Shown: piece after piece, positions 40,871-49,691 of the stretch
Layout: every line of letters starts with the position of its first letter
Position numbering within the stretch: the stretch's first letter is position 1
Source: Verrucomicrobiia bacterium
Lineage (GTDB): Bacteria; Verrucomicrobiota; Verrucomicrobiia; Limisphaerales; JADLHS01
Length of the DNA stretch: 64,000 nt
NCBI GenBank assembly: GCA_026125285.1
Contig: JAHCLO010000003.1
Location: forward strand, 104,661 to 168,660
Direction: 5' to 3'
Notes under the pieces: model-generated
What the model saw: only the letters and a program-made list of their open reading frames with translations
Databases searched by the model: none
Told to the model about the DNA's origin: nothing
Made by a program: the position numbers and the translations under genes

Positions 40871-41349
40871 TAGTCCTCTGCAGGAATGATATTCAGTCGG
40901 TTTCCTTTCCCAGCCACGCATGGGCCAGCGCCGCCTCGCCCGTGGCAAAAAACTTGACCGTTGGCCGGCGAGGTCCCGGGTGGGGCCTTGTCTGCCGCAC
41001 CGAGTAGGACCAAGGGCGTCTTCTGTTCTTCGGCCATGGGTTTGCACAATTCGGCGGCGATCGAGACGTAGTAATCGGCCGATACAAAGTCGCCGACTTT
41101 GATTTCGTCCAGGCGTTTTACCCGCCTGTCCACAGTGAAGGACACCGTGTTCCCGAGCGGCCCTTTCAAGGTCACTTCGCGCTTCCCCGGATCGATGGCT
41201 TCGACCGAAGCAGTCACGCTCAGCAGCACGATTTCTTCGCGCGAGGCCGTGCGCGAGGTGGTGGCGGGTTCTTCCGCCGCTGATCCGGCGAGCTGGGCGA
41301 TTGCCAACAGCGCGCCCGTCAAGAAGAGGAGGGGAAATGATGTTCTCAT
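40870..41349 (-). CDS. Exported beta-rich protein with a foreign 3' end
   Basis: The 159-residue product has a signal peptide (MRTSFPLLFLTGALLAIAQL, cleavage near SAAEE) and a small domain of the kind VTLKGPLGNTVSFTVDRRVK and KVGDFVSADYYVSIA, typical of periplasmic proteins that relate to DUF-type OB folds. After about residue 128 the frame runs over a fragment that codes, in another frame, for a SpoIIAA-like tail. The natural C-terminus may therefore be lost. Confidence 0.65.
   Translation of the reverse strand: MRTSFPLLFLTGALLAIAQLAGSAAEEPATTSRTASREEIVLLSVTASVEAIDPGKREVTLKGPLGNTVSFTVDRRVKRLDEIKVGDFVSADYYVSIAAELCKPMAEEQKTPLVLLGAADKAPPGTSPANGQVFCHGRGGAGPCVAGKGNRLNIIPAED
40893..40964 (-). pseudogene. 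Tail fragment of a SpoIIAA-like gene
   Basis: In this frame the sequence reads PTVKFFATGEAALAHAWLGK then ETD and a stop. This parallels the end of the intact SpoIIAA-like protein encoded at 41423 (VEYFPPAGLGEARAWLAAAP). No upstream part of the domain is present. Confidence 0.45.
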
Positions 41350-41422
41350 GCTTCGTTGGACAACTTGTTGTGGTTGGCGTTGATAGTGCTCTTTGTTCGG
41401 CTCCGTGGGGAGCGCTTGGGTG

Positions 41423-41788
41423 TCACGGCGCAGCCGCCAACCAGGCACGAGCTTCGCCCAGACCGGCAGGAGGGAAGTACTCAACCGGGAACTGGCGGAA
41501 ACCTTTGGCGGCAAAGAGCACTGCCAGGTCTTCCCATTTCTGCTCGCCCACAATGGCCATTTTTTTGATGAACGGATCGCTCTCCGCTTGGAGGGAGAGG
41601 TCGCCCCAATCACCTCCCCGCGCCCAGCCTTGAAAGCCCTCGGCCAGGACCAGAATGCGCATCCTGCCCTGCCGTTGGAGGATTTCGGCCGCGCTCTTCT
41701 GCACCGCGCGCAGTTCGGGATGAGTCAGTGTTCCAGCGATTCTCACGGTCAGAATACCACCAGTGGTATCCAGGATTTCAGCACTCAT
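41423..41788 (-). CDS. SpoIIAA-like (STAS-fold) protein
   Basis: The 121-residue protein starts at ATG 41788 (MSAEILDTTGGILTVRIAGT). It matches the SpoIIAA-like/DUF3478 group: LVLAEGFQGWARGGDWGDL, KKMAIVGEQKWEDL and the end VEYFPPAGLGEARAWL. These are small cytoplasmic STAS-fold proteins, often in stress-related loci; the usual phosphorylated Ser is not conserved in this branch. Ligand or partner unknown. Confidence 0.8.
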   Translation of the reverse strand: MSAEILDTTGGILTVRIAGTLTHPELRAVQKSAAEILQRQGRMRILVLAEGFQGWARGGDWGDLSLQAESDPFIKKMAIVGEQKWEDLAVLFAAKGFRQFPVEYFPPAGLGEARAWLAAAP

Positions 41789-41980
41789 AGTATGGGATTT
41801 CTGCGTTTGCCTCTGGCGCCATGGGGGCAATTACTTGAGAATTTCTCGGGCACGCATGTCCTCCCGCTTAGGGGGGCCATCGGGCATCCGTGGACTGGAG
41901 CATCAGCCCCCGGGCGCGGGAATAGTCGCACTATTTGTGGCATGAAGGTTGGTCCATAAGGCCAAGTCTCCATTCCCAGC

Positions 41981-42598
41981 TCACTTGGCTTCTGGAGATA
42001 GCGCCTTCTCCATCTTGTCCATCTCTTTGAGGGCGGAATTGATGGCCTTGTCCACATACTGGTGGTTCCAATTGGCACTCCTGACCGTGCTCTTGATCGC
42101 CTTCACGCCTCCGGGGGTTACGTCCGCCGCGAGGGCTTTCTGGATGTCCCCAAGGTCGGAGAGAAGTGGTTTGAACTTCTCGCCGGCGAGTTGGAAGGAC
42201 GCTTCCACCTTGTCATAGCTCTTCTGGACGGCGTCGAGGCGTTTCTGGGATTTCTTTCGCAGGGATTCGTTGGCGATCCCGTTGACCGTATTCTGCCAGT
42301 CCTTGAAATACTGCCGGCCATCGCTGGCCATCCATTGGCTCCGGGTTTTCGTGTAGGTCGCGGCGGATTCCGTCTTGGCCACTTCGGAACAGTAGGCGTT
42401 GTAGGTTGGACGGAGGTCGCCCTTCGTCTGCTTGGTGAGCGCATTGATGGCCCCCAGTGTGGCCTTAAGCTGCTCGGACGTCCGGGTTGCTTCGAGGTGG
42501 GCGTCACCGATGCTTCGGGCTAGTTGTTCCTGACTCGCGTGCGTGGCCGAGGCCAGCAGGGTCGCGAGACCGATCGTTAACAGGGTTTGCTTTTTCAT
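41981..42598 (-). CDS. Exported DUF2959-like coiled-coil protein
   Basis: The 205-residue protein has a signal peptide (MKKQTLLTIGLATLLASATH). The mature part is almost all helix: LKATLGAINALTKQTKGDLR, then RKKSQKRLDAVQKSYDKVEA and a C-terminal AIKSTVRSANWNHQYVDKAI. The pattern fits DUF2959 proteins, periplasmic coiled coils of unknown role. It lies between the SpoIIAA-like gene and PPK2 in the stress-type block. Confidence 0.72.
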   Translation of the reverse strand: MKKQTLLTIGLATLLASATHASQEQLARSIGDAHLEATRTSEQLKATLGAINALTKQTKGDLRPTYNAYCSEVAKTESAATYTKTRSQWMASDGRQYFKDWQNTVNGIANESLRKKSQKRLDAVQKSYDKVEASFQLAGEKFKPLLSDLGDIQKALAADVTPGGVKAIKSTVRSANWNHQYVDKAINSALKEMDKMEKALSPEAK

Positions 42599-42802
42599 AT
42601 GGTTCAGTGTTTTTGTTTTAGTTTAACAGTATTGCCGTTGTTACCGTCTCCCATCCGGGTCTTTCCGGGTTTGGAAGGACGGCAAATTTTCATCGTCATG
42701 CTTCACCGCACGTCACCTCCAGTTGTAGAGGCTTCAGGAATCGAATGGTCAGGAGATTCATTCATGAACTGGGTTTGGGGAAGGTTCATCAGTGATGCGA
42801 TT

Positions 42803-43603
42803 TCAGTACTTCTCAGGAACAAACTTCCGGCCTTTCAGCGTAGCCTGGTCGTCGTAGGCGTCTTTCCTCGAGCGCTTGGGCAGCTTCACCTTGTCGCGTG
42901 GCACTTTCTTGTATGGGATCAGACCCAGGATATGGCGGATGCAGTTGAGGCGGGCGCGTTTCTTGTCGTCCGAACGCAGAATGTGCCAGGGCGCCCATTT
43001 GGTGTCCGTGGCGTCCAGCATCAGGTCGCGGGCGCGCGAATACTCGAACCACTTGCTGCGTGAGGGCAGGTCCATGGGGCTGAGCTTCCACTGGCGCAAC
43101 GGGTCCTCCATGCGGGCCTCGAACCGGCGTTTCTGCTCCTTGTCGCTGGACTCCAGCCAGATTTTGATGAGCTTGATGCCGGCGTTCGTGATGTATTTCT
43201 CCACCTCGGGACACAGTTTGAGAAACTCCCGATGCTGCTCTTTGGAGCAGAAACCCATGACGTACTCCACGCCGGCGCGATTGTACCAACTGCGGTCGAA
43301 GATCACGACCTCCCCGGCAGCGGGAAAATGCTGCATGTAGCGTTGGATGTACATCTGCGATTTCTCACGGTCTGACGGGGCGGGCAACGCCACCACGCGG
43401 AACACGCGCGGGCTGACCCGCTCGGTGAGCGCGCGAATGGTCCCGCCTTTGCCCGCAGCATCGCGACCTTCGAACACAATGATGGCGCGCAGTCCCTTGT
43501 GCTTGACCCATTCCTGGAGATGGCACAACTCCCCCTGGAGCTTGCGTAGTTCTTTTTCATATCGCTTCCGCTTCAGCGGGGTGGCGTGATCGGAGTTTTT
43601 CAT
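42803..43603 (-). CDS. ppk2: Polyphosphate kinase 2 family protein
   Basis: The 266-residue product is a one-domain PPK2. Walker A is FEGRDAAGKGG near residues 44-54; Walker B is VIFDRSWYNRAGVEYVMGF; the lid includes RFEARMEDPLRQWKLSPMD. PPK2 enzymes use polyphosphate to phosphorylate nucleotides (or the reverse); the subclass (NDP or NMP) cannot be settled by eye. It is cytoplasmic. Gaps of about 200 bases before the DUF2959 gene suggest separate expression. Confidence 0.92.
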   Translation of the reverse strand: MKNSDHATPLKRKRYEKELRKLQGELCHLQEWVKHKGLRAIIVFEGRDAAGKGGTIRALTERVSPRVFRVVALPAPSDREKSQMYIQRYMQHFPAAGEVVIFDRSWYNRAGVEYVMGFCSKEQHREFLKLCPEVEKYITNAGIKLIKIWLESSDKEQKRRFEARMEDPLRQWKLSPMDLPSRSKWFEYSRARDLMLDATDTKWAPWHILRSDDKKRARLNCIRHILGLIPYKKVPRDKVKLPKRSRKDAYDDQATLKGRKFVPEKY

Positions 43604-43614
43604 AGTTTTCGGTA

Positions 43615-44178
43615 TTAGGTCTTGAATTGGTTTTCAGCAAGCATGCTTCCGGCAGCGTTGTTTTGGGATTCGGCCTTGGGGTCAACTGGTTGCTCCGTTC
43701 CGGTGCCGAGCGAGATGGCGATTTCTTGAAGCCCGGCAGTTTCGACAGGCGGTGCGGAGGGAGACTGCTGCGTGGTACGGGAAGGTTTTCGGGGTTCCCG
43801 CGGCGCTGATGATTTTTTCGACCTCGAAGCTTTCACTGCTCGGGTGGCTTTGGCCGTGCGGATTTTCTGCGGGACAGCGTCCTGGTTGGCGGTTTTCATC
43901 AGACGCGTCTCCGCGCGCTCCAGAGCTGCTCTCGCGTCCGCCAGACTCGCCTTGGCGTGCTTCGCGACTTTTCGGGCCCGTTTGGCCAGCAACTTGGCCA
44001 GTTTTCGACGGCGCTTCGCCAGTCTCGCCTGTTCCCGGGCTCGCTTCAGAAGCGCTTCGGCTGCCGCCACGCGGGTCCGGAGCAATTCAATCCCACCGGA
44101 CATTTTCAGGGAGCCCGGACCGGGGGATTGCTTGCGCCGAAGTCGCGTTCCGACAAGAGACCGTATGTCGCTTTGCAT
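43615..44178 (-). CDS. Lys/Arg-rich coiled-coil protein
   Basis: The 187-residue product has a very basic coiled-coil core (AREQARLAKRRRKLAKLLAK, then RARKVAKHAKASLADARAAL) and a disordered Ser/Pro/Gln-rich tail. Composition suggests binding to nucleic acid, or possibly polyphosphate given the neighbouring PPK2 gene (11 bases downstream); that is inference. It has the best Shine-Dalgarno in the window: AAGGAGG ends five bases before the ATG at 44178. Confidence 0.75.
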   Translation of the reverse strand: MQSDIRSLVGTRLRRKQSPGPGSLKMSGGIELLRTRVAAAEALLKRAREQARLAKRRRKLAKLLAKRARKVAKHAKASLADARAALERAETRLMKTANQDAVPQKIRTAKATRAVKASRSKKSSAPREPRKPSRTTQQSPSAPPVETAGLQEIAISLGTGTEQPVDPKAESQNNAAGSMLAENQFKT

Positions 44179-44202
44179 TTGATCCTCCTTAGGAGTTTGA
44201 TC

Positions 44203-44625
44203 TCAAGTTGAAGCTTTGGACGCTTGAGCCTTGCCAGCCTGGAAGGCGGCGGCCATGGCGTCGTTTTCTGTTGAGGCCGGTGCGGCTTCCACTGCCGAGT
44301 CGCCAAGCATGACCACCTTGGATGTCAGGTTGCTCATGGTCTGCATGACTTCCGCCGCTGTGCCGAAGACAAATTCTGCCCGGCGTTCTTCCACGGGCAG
44401 CCGGAAAAAAGTCGAGAGCGACAACCATCTTCCCGAACGACCGAGCACAAATTCATCGGCGACCATTTTCATGTCCCTGGGGTCATAACCCTCCTGGGTG
44501 ACGACGTACGGGCCGTGCCGGTCGCGAGGGTTTATTTCGCTGGCTTTCGACCATGACGCCAGGCTGACGAGCCGGACATCCTCATAGTGATTGGTTATGT
44601 TTCGAAGGTTTGCGGCATTGCTCAT
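44203..44625 (-). CDS. Hypothetical soluble protein in the stress block
   Basis: The 140-residue product begins MSNAANLRNITNHYEDVRLV. It contains DPRDMKMVADEFVLGRSGRW and FFRLPVEERRAEFVFGTAAE and ends in an Ala/Ser-rich tail. No signal peptide, helix or known motif. It lies 24 bases upstream of the Lys/Arg-rich gene on the same strand and is probably in its operon. Family not recognised. Confidence 0.7.
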   Translation of the reverse strand: MSNAANLRNITNHYEDVRLVSLASWSKASEINPRDRHGPYVVTQEGYDPRDMKMVADEFVLGRSGRWLSLSTFFRLPVEERRAEFVFGTAAEVMQTMSNLTSKVVMLGDSAVEAAPASTENDAMAAAFQAGKAQASKAST

Positions 44626-44769
44626 AGCTTGTCTGGGTTATGTTCGTTCTCAAATTCTTTGCTGGATCCCACACAACGTCCACTCGTTTAGCGGAACGTT
44701 TGTCGTATCAGCGTTGTTGGAATGTAATTGCTGGTTCATGAAACAAGGGCAGGGGATCAGTGGCGTGAT

Positions 44770-45465
44770 TTATTCATGACAGACCGGCATGGTGGAAAGG
44801 GCGACCACTGTACCCAGAAACAACATCACGGCCAAAGCCGCCAAAGCGGTGCGCAAGGGGCGCGAGTCGAAGGCACGGGCGATGCCACCGAAAAACAGCA
44901 CCGAAGCGAAGACGACGGTGAGCAGCACGCAGTTATCCGAATAACCGCGCGCCTCCCGAGAATCCGCCATGGCGGTGGCTGCGAGTTCCTCTTGATGCGC
45001 GACCTCGACCGCATCCTTCTGCAGGTATTCGGCCATGTTGAAGGGTGAGGGTGGCGCGGCGGAGTTGTTCAGCGGATCAAGCTTCAGCCATGCGTCCACG
45101 GCAGGCTTCATCTCAGGCCGGAATCGCTGCCTCAGGAATGCTTCCACGGCCTGATTACCTTCGATTCGGGCCTGCATGAAAGTGATGAACATGGATGCAT
45201 CGAAGGTACGCGCCTGCATCGCGGCGAGCGAGTTTACCGCACTCTCCCGGCCGACCTTGGCCGCCGCATTGCCTCGAGCCAGTTGCGCGCCGCCCCTCAG
45301 TTTTGACTGATAGGCACACCAGGCCGAAGCCGTCGTGGCGAGTGCCAGGACGATTGCGCACGCCACCTCGAACCACGGCTTCCGCTGCGCCGGTTCGACC
45401 ACGCTCAAGATGCGCCGCAGCAACGCGACGGTCTCTTGCGGTGTCGTTTCGGTTTCGGCATTCAT
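44770..45465 (-). CDS. Three-helix membrane protein, paralogue B
   Basis: The 231-residue product starts at ATG 45465 (MNAETETTPQETV); a TTG at 45507 is less likely. The layout matches paralogue A at 40205: helix near residues 35-52 (ACAIVLALATTASAWCAYQS), a helical outer region of about 110 residues, and two C-terminal helices (VLLTVVFASVLFFGGIA and ALAALAVMLFLGTVVAL). The pair may be the two ends of a duplicated stress block. Function unknown. Confidence 0.75.
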   Translation of the reverse strand: MNAETETTPQETVALLRRILSVVEPAQRKPWFEVACAIVLALATTASAWCAYQSKLRGGAQLARGNAAAKVGRESAVNSLAAMQARTFDASMFITFMQARIEGNQAVEAFLRQRFRPEMKPAVDAWLKLDPLNNSAAPPSPFNMAEYLQKDAVEVAHQEELAATAMADSREARGYSDNCVLLTVVFASVLFFGGIARAFDSRPLRTALAALAVMLFLGTVVALSTMPVCHE

Positions 45466-45503
45466 GATGGAACTGATCGTATGTCCGTGGGCAACTCGAG
45501 TGG

Positions 45504-46964
45504 TCAACGCGCGGCATCTGGTGCTGGGTAGCCCTGAGTGACCACGACTCCGGCCGGCTGCGCTGGCTGGCCTTCAAAACTCCCTCCCAATGCCAGGTGC
45601 AGATTGGCCCGTTGGGCCAGTTGCTCGCTCTGCACGCGCAGCAAAGCCAGACGCGCCGCATGGACATTGAGTTGTTGCTGTTGCACGGCACGCAAATCGC
45701 CGCTCCCCACGCGGTAGCTGGTTTGTGCCAGGGCCAGGGCGCGCGTGTTGTCGGTCAAGACCTCGCGCAACACTTTCTCCCGCTCGGCCAGCGCCTGGCT
45801 GGCGGCCAGGGTGTTCTCAACGTCGCCGAGGGCCCGCAGGGCCATCCGCGCGTACTGCGCAATCGCTTCCTTTTGTTCGAGCGTCCGGATTCTGACCTGA
45901 GTCTTCAACGCGCCCCCTTGATATACTGGGGCCATGAGCTTGGCCCCAGCCCCGCCGGTTGGATTCTCGAAGTCGGACTGCAACTGGAGAATGTCACTGT
46001 TGATGGCAGCCACGTTGGCGTTGAGGATGAGCCGCGGCAATTGGGCGGCCTTGGCTTCGCCGACGCGATTGAAGGCGGCGGCCACGCGGCGTTCGGCCGC
46101 GACCATGTCCGGCCGGCGTTCGAGCATCTCGATTGGCAGCCCGGCGGGAAGGTCTCCCGGCAATTTGGAAAGGTCGTGGCGGGCGGTGAGTTCCGCGGCT
46201 GGATAACGGCCCAGGAGAAGTTCCAAGGCGCGCAAGGTTTGCTGGTGCGCCAACCGCACTTGGCGGGCGCTGTCCTGAAAGTTGCCGAGGCTGGCGCGGG
46301 CAAGCACCACCTCCTGCTCGTTGCCGGGACCGACATTCTGTCGTTGCCGGGCCAGGGTGACGAGTTCCTCCGCCGCCTTCACCATGTCGCCGGCAATCTG
46401 TTGCTGCTGCCAGGTTTCACTGGCGGCAAACCAACTCTTGGCGGTGTTCGCGGCGAGCGACTGCCGGGCGAATTCAAAGTCCGCCCAGACTGAAGCATAA
46501 GTTGCTTCGGTGGCGTTGCGGCCATAACGCATCCGACCCCAGAGGTCAGGTTCCCAGGACGCCCCGAGCGAGACGCCTTGCAGGGCGGAACTGACATCCC
46601 CACCGCCCATGTTCAAGCCGCCGGTGCCGAACAGATTGACGGCGGGCCGCAGCGCAGCCTTGGCGAGTTCAACGTATTCGGAGGCTTGCGTCACTTTGAG
46701 CGAGGCGACTCGCAAATCGGGATTGTTTGCAATGGCCTCGGCGACCAACGCGTCGAGTTGCGCGTCCCCAAACGTGGCGAGCCAGTTATCCTGGATGACG
46801 CTGGACGAAACAGGCGCGGCCTTCCAGGAATTCGTCAGCGTCAGGTTGGTCAGTGAGTCGGATTGCTCGTGAATTTCGACACGCGTTGGCGGCGCTTTGG
46901 TGGCGCAACCCGCCAGGAGGCTGGCGCTCACCGAGACGCAGAGGATGGTTCTTGAAGTTCGCAT
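45504..46964 (-). CDS. Outer-membrane efflux lipoprotein (OprM/NodT type)
   Basis: The 486-residue protein has a lipoprotein signal with lipobox LLAGC near residue 20, and two outer-membrane-efflux-protein repeats. Hallmarks are NWLATFGDAQLDALVAEAIA, SWEPDLWGRMRYGRNATEA and LPIEMLERRPDMVAAERRVA. It forms the trimeric outer channel of a tripartite pump. The periplasmic adaptor follows upstream in the operon (46972) with a seven-base gap. No inner-membrane pump is encoded here. Confidence 0.92.
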   Translation of the reverse strand: MRTSRTILCVSVSASLLAGCATKAPPTRVEIHEQSDSLTNLTLTNSWKAAPVSSSVIQDNWLATFGDAQLDALVAEAIANNPDLRVASLKVTQASEYVELAKAALRPAVNLFGTGGLNMGGGDVSSALQGVSLGASWEPDLWGRMRYGRNATEATYASVWADFEFARQSLAANTAKSWFAASETWQQQQIAGDMVKAAEELVTLARQRQNVGPGNEQEVVLARASLGNFQDSARQVRLAHQQTLRALELLLGRYPAAELTARHDLSKLPGDLPAGLPIEMLERRPDMVAAERRVAAAFNRVGEAKAAQLPRLILNANVAAINSDILQLQSDFENPTGGAGAKLMAPVYQGGALKTQVRIRTLEQKEAIAQYARMALRALGDVENTLAASQALAEREKVLREVLTDNTRALALAQTSYRVGSGDLRAVQQQQLNVHAARLALLRVQSEQLAQRANLHLALGGSFEGQPAQPAGVVVTQGYPAPDAAR

Positions 46965-46971
46965 GTTCGCC

Positions 46972-48153
46972 TTAATGCAATTTCAGGATCAGCCAATCCA
47001 GCTTAGCGCTCACGCGCACGAGAACCTTGCGCAGGATATGAATCATGTGCCCGCTGTCGGTAAACACCGCGCCCGCGCCATGCGCACCGGCAGCGAGGAA
47101 AACATCCTTGTCCTTGCCGTCAGGGAGTAATCGCACCGCGAGGTCGTGCGCCGGGATGGGCGCGACGCCACCCGCGGGATTCATGGAGCCAATGGGCAAC
47201 TGTCCCTGGGCGGTGGCCCACATGATCGCGTCCACTTTCGCCTTCACGATTCGACCCGGATACTGCTTAAACGCGATTTCCGCCTCCTGACCCGGCTTGA
47301 TCTTGCGGACTTCGTTCTGGTGATAAATGGCGAGAATCCACTGCTCATCCTCGACAAAGTTCATGGCGGGCGACATCGGCAGCGGCACCGCCATGGCACC
47401 CGGACGCAGGGTCAGCGCCACGATCGTACCGTTGGCTGGCGCGTAGTAAGTGGTCTGGCTGAGCTCCCATTTTGCGTCGGCGAGTTGCGCCTCGGCGCGG
47501 AGGATCTGGGCTTTCACATTGGCGACTTCGTCCTGTTCGCCCTCCGGCGTCTTGGCGCCAAGTGTCCCGCGGGCCTGTGCTTCGGCGGCGACCGTAGAAG
47601 CCAGTTGGCCTTCAAGATTCTGCACGTCGGCCTGGGCCTGCTCAAAGTCGAACTTGTTGCCCGCGCCGGATTCGGCGAGTTCCTTGAACTGTTGCAACCG
47701 CAACTTCGACAGTTTCAGTCTCGACTCGATCGCGTCTTTCTGACCGGTCGCGCCTTTCAAGGACTCCTGCAAATTGCGCGAACTGGCCTCGGCGGTGAGG
47801 AGTTGCACCTTGAGCTGGGTAATCTGCGCCTCATAATTTTTGACGGCGATTTCATACGGCGTCGGGTCAATTTTGAACAACACGTCGCCTTTCTTGATCG
47901 GGCGGTTCGGTTCGACGGGCACTTCGGTGACCAACCCGCGCACCGGCGGGTTGATGGGCACGACGTAATTGACCACGCGGATGTCATGGGATGAGGGCGC
48001 GACAATATTGAGCAGGAGAATCAGCACCGTCAGTCCGATGATCGGAATGGTGATGGTGATGACCTGCGTGACGATGTTCCAAGGCAGCCATTTGAATTTT
48101 GCGAACACCAGCCAGGCGAAGAATGCGTAGATTCCGAGTAAGATTGCTTCCAT
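46972..48153 (-). CDS. HlyD-family membrane fusion protein (YiaV-like)
   Basis: The 393-residue product has two N-terminal helices (LGIYAFFAWLVFAKF and VITITIPIIGLTVLILLLN), a biotinyl-lipoyl-like part (VNPPVRGLVTEVPVEPNRP and KKGDVLFKIDPTPYE), a long coiled-coil hairpin and a beta-barrel with DLAVRLLPDGK. The double helix is typical of the YiaV/EmrA-like adaptors that pair with DUF3302 proteins. The DUF3302 gene lies four bases upstream, and the outer-membrane factor follows. Transported substrate unknown. Confidence 0.88.
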   Translation of the reverse strand: MEAILLGIYAFFAWLVFAKFKWLPWNIVTQVITITIPIIGLTVLILLLNIVAPSSHDIRVVNYVVPINPPVRGLVTEVPVEPNRPIKKGDVLFKIDPTPYEIAVKNYEAQITQLKVQLLTAEASSRNLQESLKGATGQKDAIESRLKLSKLRLQQFKELAESGAGNKFDFEQAQADVQNLEGQLASTVAAEAQARGTLGAKTPEGEQDEVANVKAQILRAEAQLADAKWELSQTTYYAPANGTIVALTLRPGAMAVPLPMSPAMNFVEDEQWILAIYHQNEVRKIKPGQEAEIAFKQYPGRIVKAKVDAIMWATAQGQLPIGSMNPAGGVAPIPAHDLAVRLLPDGKDKDVFLAAGAHGAGAVFTDSGHMIHILRKVLVRVSAKLDWLILKLH

Positions 48154-48156
48154 AGG

Positions 48157-48639
48157 TCAGGCCTTTCCTCCTTCGGCGGTTGATTTGCCTGCCAGTTTGG
48201 ATTCGAGTTTGGCAATGCGCTGGCGAAGCTGCTTGAGTTCTACGGCTTCGTCCCGCTCCGTCGCTTTGGTTTCCGCGTCATCGTGTCCGTGCGCCACCTT
48301 GTCGGTGCCGTACGCCAGCTTGTAGAGGACCGGTTTGCTGTAAGCCCATAACCAGGCCAGCGGCCAGAGCAGTCCGCCGAACACCAGCGACAACAGGCAA
48401 AGGCATTGAATGGCCTTGGCCTGCGGGTGCTGCCGCTTCTCGGCGATTTTCTCAGGTAGAATATGGACAAGCCAAAAGACCGCGATGCCAATCAGCGGGG
48501 CAATGACCAGCACCACCCAGGACAGCACGTCCGCCGCTTTGTCGAGTGCCTCGCCTTTGAGAATCGAGGCGTGGGCAGGGAACGGAAGCAACAAGGGCAA
48601 CGCCAGCAGCGCGCCAACACCCCAACGGGCCGAAGTCAT
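48157..48639 (-). CDS. DUF3302 inner-membrane protein (YiaW-like)
   Basis: ATG 48639 is chosen because AGGAAG lies just before it and a signal-like helix follows (MTSARWGVGALLALPLLLPF). An in-frame ATG at 48774 is possible. The 160-residue product has two more helices (VVLVIAPLIGIAVFWLVHIL and LVFGGLLWPLAWLWAY) and a C-terminal coiled coil (ELKQLRQRIAKLESKLAG), the DUF3302 layout. With the next gene it forms a yiaWV-like pair. Role in export not established. Confidence 0.8.
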   Translation of the reverse strand: MTSARWGVGALLALPLLLPFPAHASILKGEALDKAADVLSWVVLVIAPLIGIAVFWLVHILPEKIAEKRQHPQAKAIQCLCLLSLVFGGLLWPLAWLWAYSKPVLYKLAYGTDKVAHGHDDAETKATERDEAVELKQLRQRIAKLESKLAGKSTAEGGKA

Positions 48640-48906
48640 TCGCTTCCTACCGGGGGGTGATGTCCCCATCGCGCTGGCTTGGTCCATTAGTCGCGCGGCC
48701 GACGTGGCGTAATACGCGGCCCGGCCTTTCCTTCGATCGTGGATTCCTGAGGGGTAGGAGTCATTCATAAACATGTAATAATTAGGAATTACAAATTAAG
48801 CCTGTTGGGTTGTTGGGGCCACACCGCAACCAAACTGGAGATGTTAGGCTCAAGCCTTCGCCTGGATTGCTCCGTGTTGGTTTCCATGGAATGAAGGCAA
48901 GCCATA

Positions 48907-49665
48907 TCATGAGCCAGGCGGGGTTGAATTCCGGACCGGGTCGGTGGCCGGGTCGGGCCCCTGTTGGCGCAACAGCGAGGGCGACACCCAGTTGAACTGG
49001 ATGGCCAGCGCTCGCAAGACGAACGTGGTGCCGATGGCGATCAGGGCGGCAAGCGTTGCGTCCATCCGGAAGTATAGGGCGAGCAGGGGAAAGAGCAGGC
49101 AGCCAACAAAGGCTGCCAGCACGTAGAACTGACCCGGCTTGAACAGGAGTGGTTCGTCCCGCACCAAAACGTCCCGCAGCAGACCGCCGCCCGCAGCATT
49201 GATCACCCCGACCAGCACCGCGGCGGCCACGCTCAGGCCTGCGTTCAGCGACTTCTGCACCCCCACGACTGCGTAGGCCCCCAAGCCCAGGGCGTCCAGC
49301 CAGGCGATGACCTTGTTGAACCAGATGATTCGTTCGCGCAGATGCGGGGCGCGCACCCCCAGTGCGTCCACCCAGGCCGCCACTCTGTTCATCCCGATGA
49401 CTCGGCCTCGGAACAGAAGCGTCACGAACCCGGCCAACATAACCATCAGGATGTAGCGCGAATCCGAGGTGACCACCGGTGGTCCCTGCTGGATGAAGAG
49501 GCCGTCGCGAATCAAGCCGCCACCCACGCCCGTGACGAAGGCTAGGGCGAACAACCCGATCACATCGTACCCACGATTCAATGCCTGCAGCGCACCGGTC
49601 AGCGCGAAGAGCAGCGTCGCCACCAGTTCGATCTGGATCGGTAAGGTGAATTGACCTTCGAGCAT
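48907..49665 (-). CDS. UPF0126/TRIC-like membrane protein
   Basis: The 252-residue protein has seven helices in two repeats, each with the family motif GGGxxRD: GVGGGLIRDGLF and GGGLLRDVLV. Bacterial members of UPF0126 resemble trimeric intracellular cation channels, and some appear near amino-acid metabolism genes. An insert between the repeats (VIGMNRVAAWVDALGVRAPH) is charged. It is the last gene of the run porin-UPF0126, 26 bases after the porin. Confidence 0.85.
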   Translation of the reverse strand: MLEGQFTLPIQIELVATLLFALTGALQALNRGYDVIGLFALAFVTGVGGGLIRDGLFIQQGPPVVTSDSRYILMVMLAGFVTLLFRGRVIGMNRVAAWVDALGVRAPHLRERIIWFNKVIAWLDALGLGAYAVVGVQKSLNAGLSVAAAVLVGVINAAGGGLLRDVLVRDEPLLFKPGQFYVLAAFVGCLLFPLLALYFRMDATLAALIAIGTTFVLRALAIQFNWVSPSLLRQQGPDPATDPVRNSTPPGS

Positions 49666-49691
49666 GGTGCGAAATCATCCAATCGAGCGGA

